In this document: one piece after another, positions 57,792 through 59,926 of the stretch
Layout of the letters: each line of letters begins with the position of its first letter
Position numbering within the stretch: the stretch's first letter is position 1
Assembly: GCA_001940705.1 (NCBI GenBank)
Contig: MEHG01000003.1
Location: 1-59,926 of the forward strand
Length of the DNA stretch: 59,926 bases
Direction of reading: 5' to 3'
Source: Candidatus Thorarchaeota archaeon AB_25
Lineage (GTDB): Archaea; Asgardarchaeota; Thorarchaeia; Thorarchaeales; Thorarchaeaceae
Notes under the pieces: generated by a model
The model's database searches: none
Seen by the model: only the letters and a program-made list of their open reading frames with translations
What the model was told of the DNA's origin: nothing
Made by a program: the position numbers and the translations under genes

Positions 57792-58736
57792 TTGCAAACT
57801 CCATATTCAGAATTCGCACAATCCATAGTCAATCTATTCATACCAATATCCGACTTTTTCCAATCCATCGGTATTCCATTTGGTCCGATAGCATGGATGT
57901 TTATCATAGCCGTAACCCCATTATTCCTGATCATAGTCCTACTGGTAGTCCGTGGACGACGTGGTTCTGGAAGCGCTGGCGTAGATGAAGGAATCAGGAA
58001 AATTATCGCATCAACTGGCGACGTTTCAAGTGGTCTTGCAGGTGCAAAGAAACTCAAGTTTCTAAAGACACCAGCACAGGCTCTCGTATTTCTCAAAGTA
58101 GAAGAAAATGCAATTCAACAAGCTTTGTCTGCTGTCGAACACTTTAACAAACAAGGCGACATTGATGACGCTGTAAAGGACAAACTTGTTACAGTATATC
58201 AAGATCGTCTAGCATCCGTGAGAGACGCTCTTGCTAAGGATGAAGCACTCAAGGAAATCGTGGATACTTCCTCTGCTGTTGACAGAGCGCGATCTGATTA
58301 TCTTGCTAAACTTGCGGCAATGTCTGGAACGACTGTAGAATCTGACACAGAAAAAGCTGGCCCCTCCACTGTTGAAATGCCTAGTGCTGCAAGCACTGGT
58401 CCTCCAAGCGGCGAAGCTCCCAGTGGTGGTCCCCCAGGAGGCGGTCCTCCGAGCGGCGGAGCTCCCAATGGTGGCCCTCCGGGTGGTGGTCCCCCAAGCG
58501 GTGGCCCCCCAAGTGGTGCAGCTCCGAGTGGTCCCCCAGGCGATGCAGCTCCAACTGAAACAGCTCCTACTGCTGGAACCCCCAGTGGTGGTCCTCCGGG
58601 TGGTGCACCAAGCAGTGGTCCTCCAGGTGGCGCAGCAGTTAGTGATACTCCCAAACCTGCTGGTGGAAAGAGTTCCCTACAGTCAGAAATGCTTGCAGAA
58701 ATGGAACGTTTGAAGGCCCTCATGGGCGGTGACTAA
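57792..58736 (+). CDS. Membrane protein with long Gly/Pro-rich cytoplasmic or external tail
   Basis: 314 residues from a TTG start. One strong transmembrane segment (about 33-54, WMFIIAVTPLFLIIVLLVV) followed by RGRR, so the C-terminal part is probably cytoplasmic by the positive-inside rule. A helical domain (about 65-175) follows, with the DGDI-like KQGDIDDAVKDKLVTVYQDR. Residues about 205-290 are a low-complexity tract of GGPPGGG / GPPSG units. The end is a helix MLAEMERLKALMGGD. No family recognised; length of the tract may vary between strains. Confidence 0.7.
   Translation: MQTPYSEFAQSIVNLFIPISDFFQSIGIPFGPIAWMFIIAVTPLFLIIVLLVVRGRRGSGSAGVDEGIRKIIASTGDVSSGLAGAKKLKFLKTPAQALVFLKVEENAIQQALSAVEHFNKQGDIDDAVKDKLVTVYQDRLASVRDALAKDEALKEIVDTSSAVDRARSDYLAKLAAMSGTTVESDTEKAGPSTVEMPSAASTGPPSGEAPSGGPPGGGPPSGGAPNGGPPGGGPPSGGPPSGAAPSGPPGDAAPTETAPTAGTPSGGPPGGAPSSGPPGGAAVSDTPKPAGGKSSLQSEMLAEMERLKALMGGD
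58402..58650 (+). repeat. Low-complexity tract coding Gly-Gly-Pro-Pro repeats
   Basis: Imperfect short tandem units of the GGTGGTCCTCC type inside the gene at 57792-58736, strongly G+C rich. They code repeated GGPP(S/G)G units. Prone to slippage, so copy number could vary. Confidence 0.7.
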
Positions 58737-58838
58737 GCTTTACACACACAACAAATGACAGTATTTTTCATCCACAGGTGAGAATATCGACCAAATTCAC
58801 TATTCCATCATTATTAAGTAGAATCAATACATCACTAC

Positions 58839-59042
58839 ATGATGAAGCCTTCAAGATGGCAACTAGTAGACGGACAAGTATATCGTCTAGTAGATATACT
58901 TCACAGCAAAAGAAATGCTGAGATTCTTGCAAAATCCCTTGAGGATAATTGTGCTGTTGCTATCATACCTACTGAAGACGGCAGATGGGCTGTATATTGG
59001 AGACCCAAGACTGGAACATTGTGCCCATATGGTGTTGTCTAG
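58839..59042 (+). CDS. Small protein, paralogue of 54616-54828, unknown
   Basis: 67 residues, paralogous to the gene at 54616 (see its pattern: WQLVDGQVYRL here, GRWAVYWRPK at the end). It has a CPYGVV tail with a single cysteine. Function unknown. It is 73 bp upstream of rpiA on the same strand. Confidence 0.65.
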   Translation: MMKPSRWQLVDGQVYRLVDILHSKRNAEILAKSLEDNCAVAIIPTEDGRWAVYWRPKTGTLCPYGVV

Positions 59043-59114
59043 CATTTTTTGCTCTCGGAAGGCTTTTGGGAAGCTTAGTGTACAGGTCAACCACGCACCA
59101 GTGGAGACCGTAAC

Positions 59115-59798
59115 ATGTCACGAGTGAAACTGAATGCAGCCAAGAGTGCATTAGAGAAGATACCCAAGACTGGTCCAATCGGACTTGGTAGTGGATCTAC
59201 AGTAGCTATTTTTGCTAAAGAGCTTGGACAACGAATCTCCAAGGGTGAGAATGACATTAGTGTGGTTCCCAGTTCATACCAAGCATACCAGCTAGCTGTT
59301 GAATATGATATTCCTCTGACGAATCTTGACCTTAATCCAGAACTTATCATCACAGTTGATGGTGCCGATGAGGTGGATAAGAATCTCAATCTGACCAAAG
59401 GTGGTGGTGGAGCTCTTTTCCAAGAGAAGGTCGTGGCTTCAGCCTCAAAGAAGCTAATAATAATCGTTGATGAATCCAAACTAGTGGATAAACTTGCTTC
59501 GAAATTTCTGATACCTGTAGAGGTCCTTCCGTTCTCTCTCGGTGTAGTTCGAAAAAAAATCGAGAGTATGGGCATTGAGCCTATTCTACGACAGGCTGAG
59601 AAGAAGATGGGTCCTGTTGTGACCGATAATGGGAATTTCATAATAGATCTCAAGTTTCCCAAACCAATCGATGACCCTGCCACAGTTGCAACTGACCTAA
59701 AGATGATTCCAGGTGTTGTTGAAACCGGGCTATTCATTGGAATGGCTGACGAAGTGCATGTAGGACAGGAGGACAAAGCCTACATTATTACAAAGTGA
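59115..59798 (+). CDS. rpiA: Ribose-5-phosphate isomerase A
   Basis: 227 residues, standard. IGLGSGSTVAIFAKEL near 22-37, DGADEVDKNLNLTKGGGGAL near 82-101 with EK following, and the NFIIDLKFPK and GVVETGLFI motifs. It interconverts ribose-5- and ribulose-5-phosphate to supply nucleotide synthesis. ATG start; upstream TGTACAGGT. Confidence 0.96.
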   Translation: MSRVKLNAAKSALEKIPKTGPIGLGSGSTVAIFAKELGQRISKGENDISVVPSSYQAYQLAVEYDIPLTNLDLNPELIITVDGADEVDKNLNLTKGGGGALFQEKVVASASKKLIIIVDESKLVDKLASKFLIPVEVLPFSLGVVRKKIESMGIEPILRQAEKKMGPVVTDNGNFIIDLKFPKPIDDPATVATDLKMIPGVVETGLFIGMADEVHVGQEDKAYIITK

Positions 59799-59801
59799 TT
59801 T

Positions 59802-59926
59802 TCACTGATACATAGACCAGAATCTACGGAATCTCTCTGTGTACGATAACACATCAGTCGAGTCAACATATTGATTGATTCCACCAAGATACTTTGGCAG
59901 TTGTTTCACTTCATCATCCTTGATTT
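59802..59926 (-). CDS. C-terminal fragment of an unknown gene (runs off the window)
   Basis: The last 41 residues of a protein coded leftwards, ending at TGA 59802-59804. It reads KQLPKYLGGINQYVDSTDVL and ends RRFWSMYQ. No family recognised from this much. Convergent with rpiA with a three-base gap, which supports a real gene end. Confidence 0.55.
   Translation of the reverse strand, partial: IKDDEVKQLPKYLGGINQYVDSTDVLSYTERFRRFWSMYQ

Noticed and set aside
1-59926. CRISPR arrays, insertion sequences, rRNA genes, integrase or transposase genes
   Set aside because: No regularly spaced repeats, transposase or integrase motifs, or rRNA stretches were seen on either strand.

Overview
The window looks like a chromosomal piece of an archaeon, most likely of the Asgard superphylum (a Thorarchaeota-like member is my best guess; no rRNA is present to settle it). 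The archaeal evidence is direct: MCM, GINS, RFC small and large subunits and Orc1/Cdc6 for replication; TFB, TFE, MBF1 and an Rpb8-type RNA polymerase subunit for transcription; PAN, alpha-NAC, GatDE, A-type ATPase subunit D and isopentenyl phosphate kinase; and tRNAs with bulge-helix-bulge introns. Asgard is an inference from eukaryote-flavoured content: an Rpo8 whose C-terminus resembles eukaryotic Rpb8, adjacent lysine-ketoglutarate reductase and saccharopine dehydrogenase genes, and a LURP-one/tubby-like protein. Base composition is moderate, apart from one GC-rich gene at 53.3-54.3 kb.

Layout. 0-6 kb: replication island (mcm fragment, gins23, rfcS, rfcL, orc1/cdc6) with a winged-helix regulator, truA and tRNA-Gly. 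6-9 kb: an orphan 2-oxoacid oxidoreductase alpha subunit, convergent with a secreted Ig-like protein. 9-12.9 kb: rpo8, a TFB, a type IV pilus-type ATPase with a pilin-like protein, and tRNA-Glu. 12.9-19 kb: a large anchored surface protein divergent from a 1260-residue membrane HerA-like ATPase. 19-28.5 kb: isopentenyl phosphate kinase, uS10, GlmS, a cysteine-desulfurase-like protein without its PLP lysine, a nucleotidyltransferase, a winged-helix protein, and the LKR/SDH pair. 28.5-41 kb: amino-acid fermentation genes (iorAB, hypF, ADP-forming acyl-CoA synthetase alpha), several unknowns and an AAA+/RHH pair, with two families of palindromes between the genes. 41-51 kb: housekeeping genes (AtpD, NAC, Taw2, PAN, MBF1, TFE, DUF2110, S4-methyltransferase, tRNA-Val, tRNA-Leu, TMEM165-like, GatD, GatE). 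51-60 kb: acyl-CoA ligase, tRNA-Met with two introns, a probable transferred gene and an endonuclease remnant, Pgk, tRNA-Thr, a tubby-like protein, a Gly/Pro-rich membrane protein, RpiA and a cut-off gene.

How the genes fit together. LKR/SDH would degrade lysine, IorAB would oxidise aryl pyruvates to acyl-CoA with reduced ferredoxin, and the ADP-forming acyl-CoA synthetase would recover ATP, while HypF implies a [NiFe] hydrogenase elsewhere as electron outlet. This suggests a peptide or amino-acid fermenter. A perfect 12-bp palindrome (GAACACGTGTTC) occurs four times between LKR and iorA, and a second 16-bp palindrome family (GTATTAC-N2-GTAATAC) sits in most intergenic gaps from 28.9 to 41.2 kb. 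Five of the six tRNAs carry introns (six introns in all), four of them at non-canonical positions, each of which I could fold into a bulge-helix-bulge.
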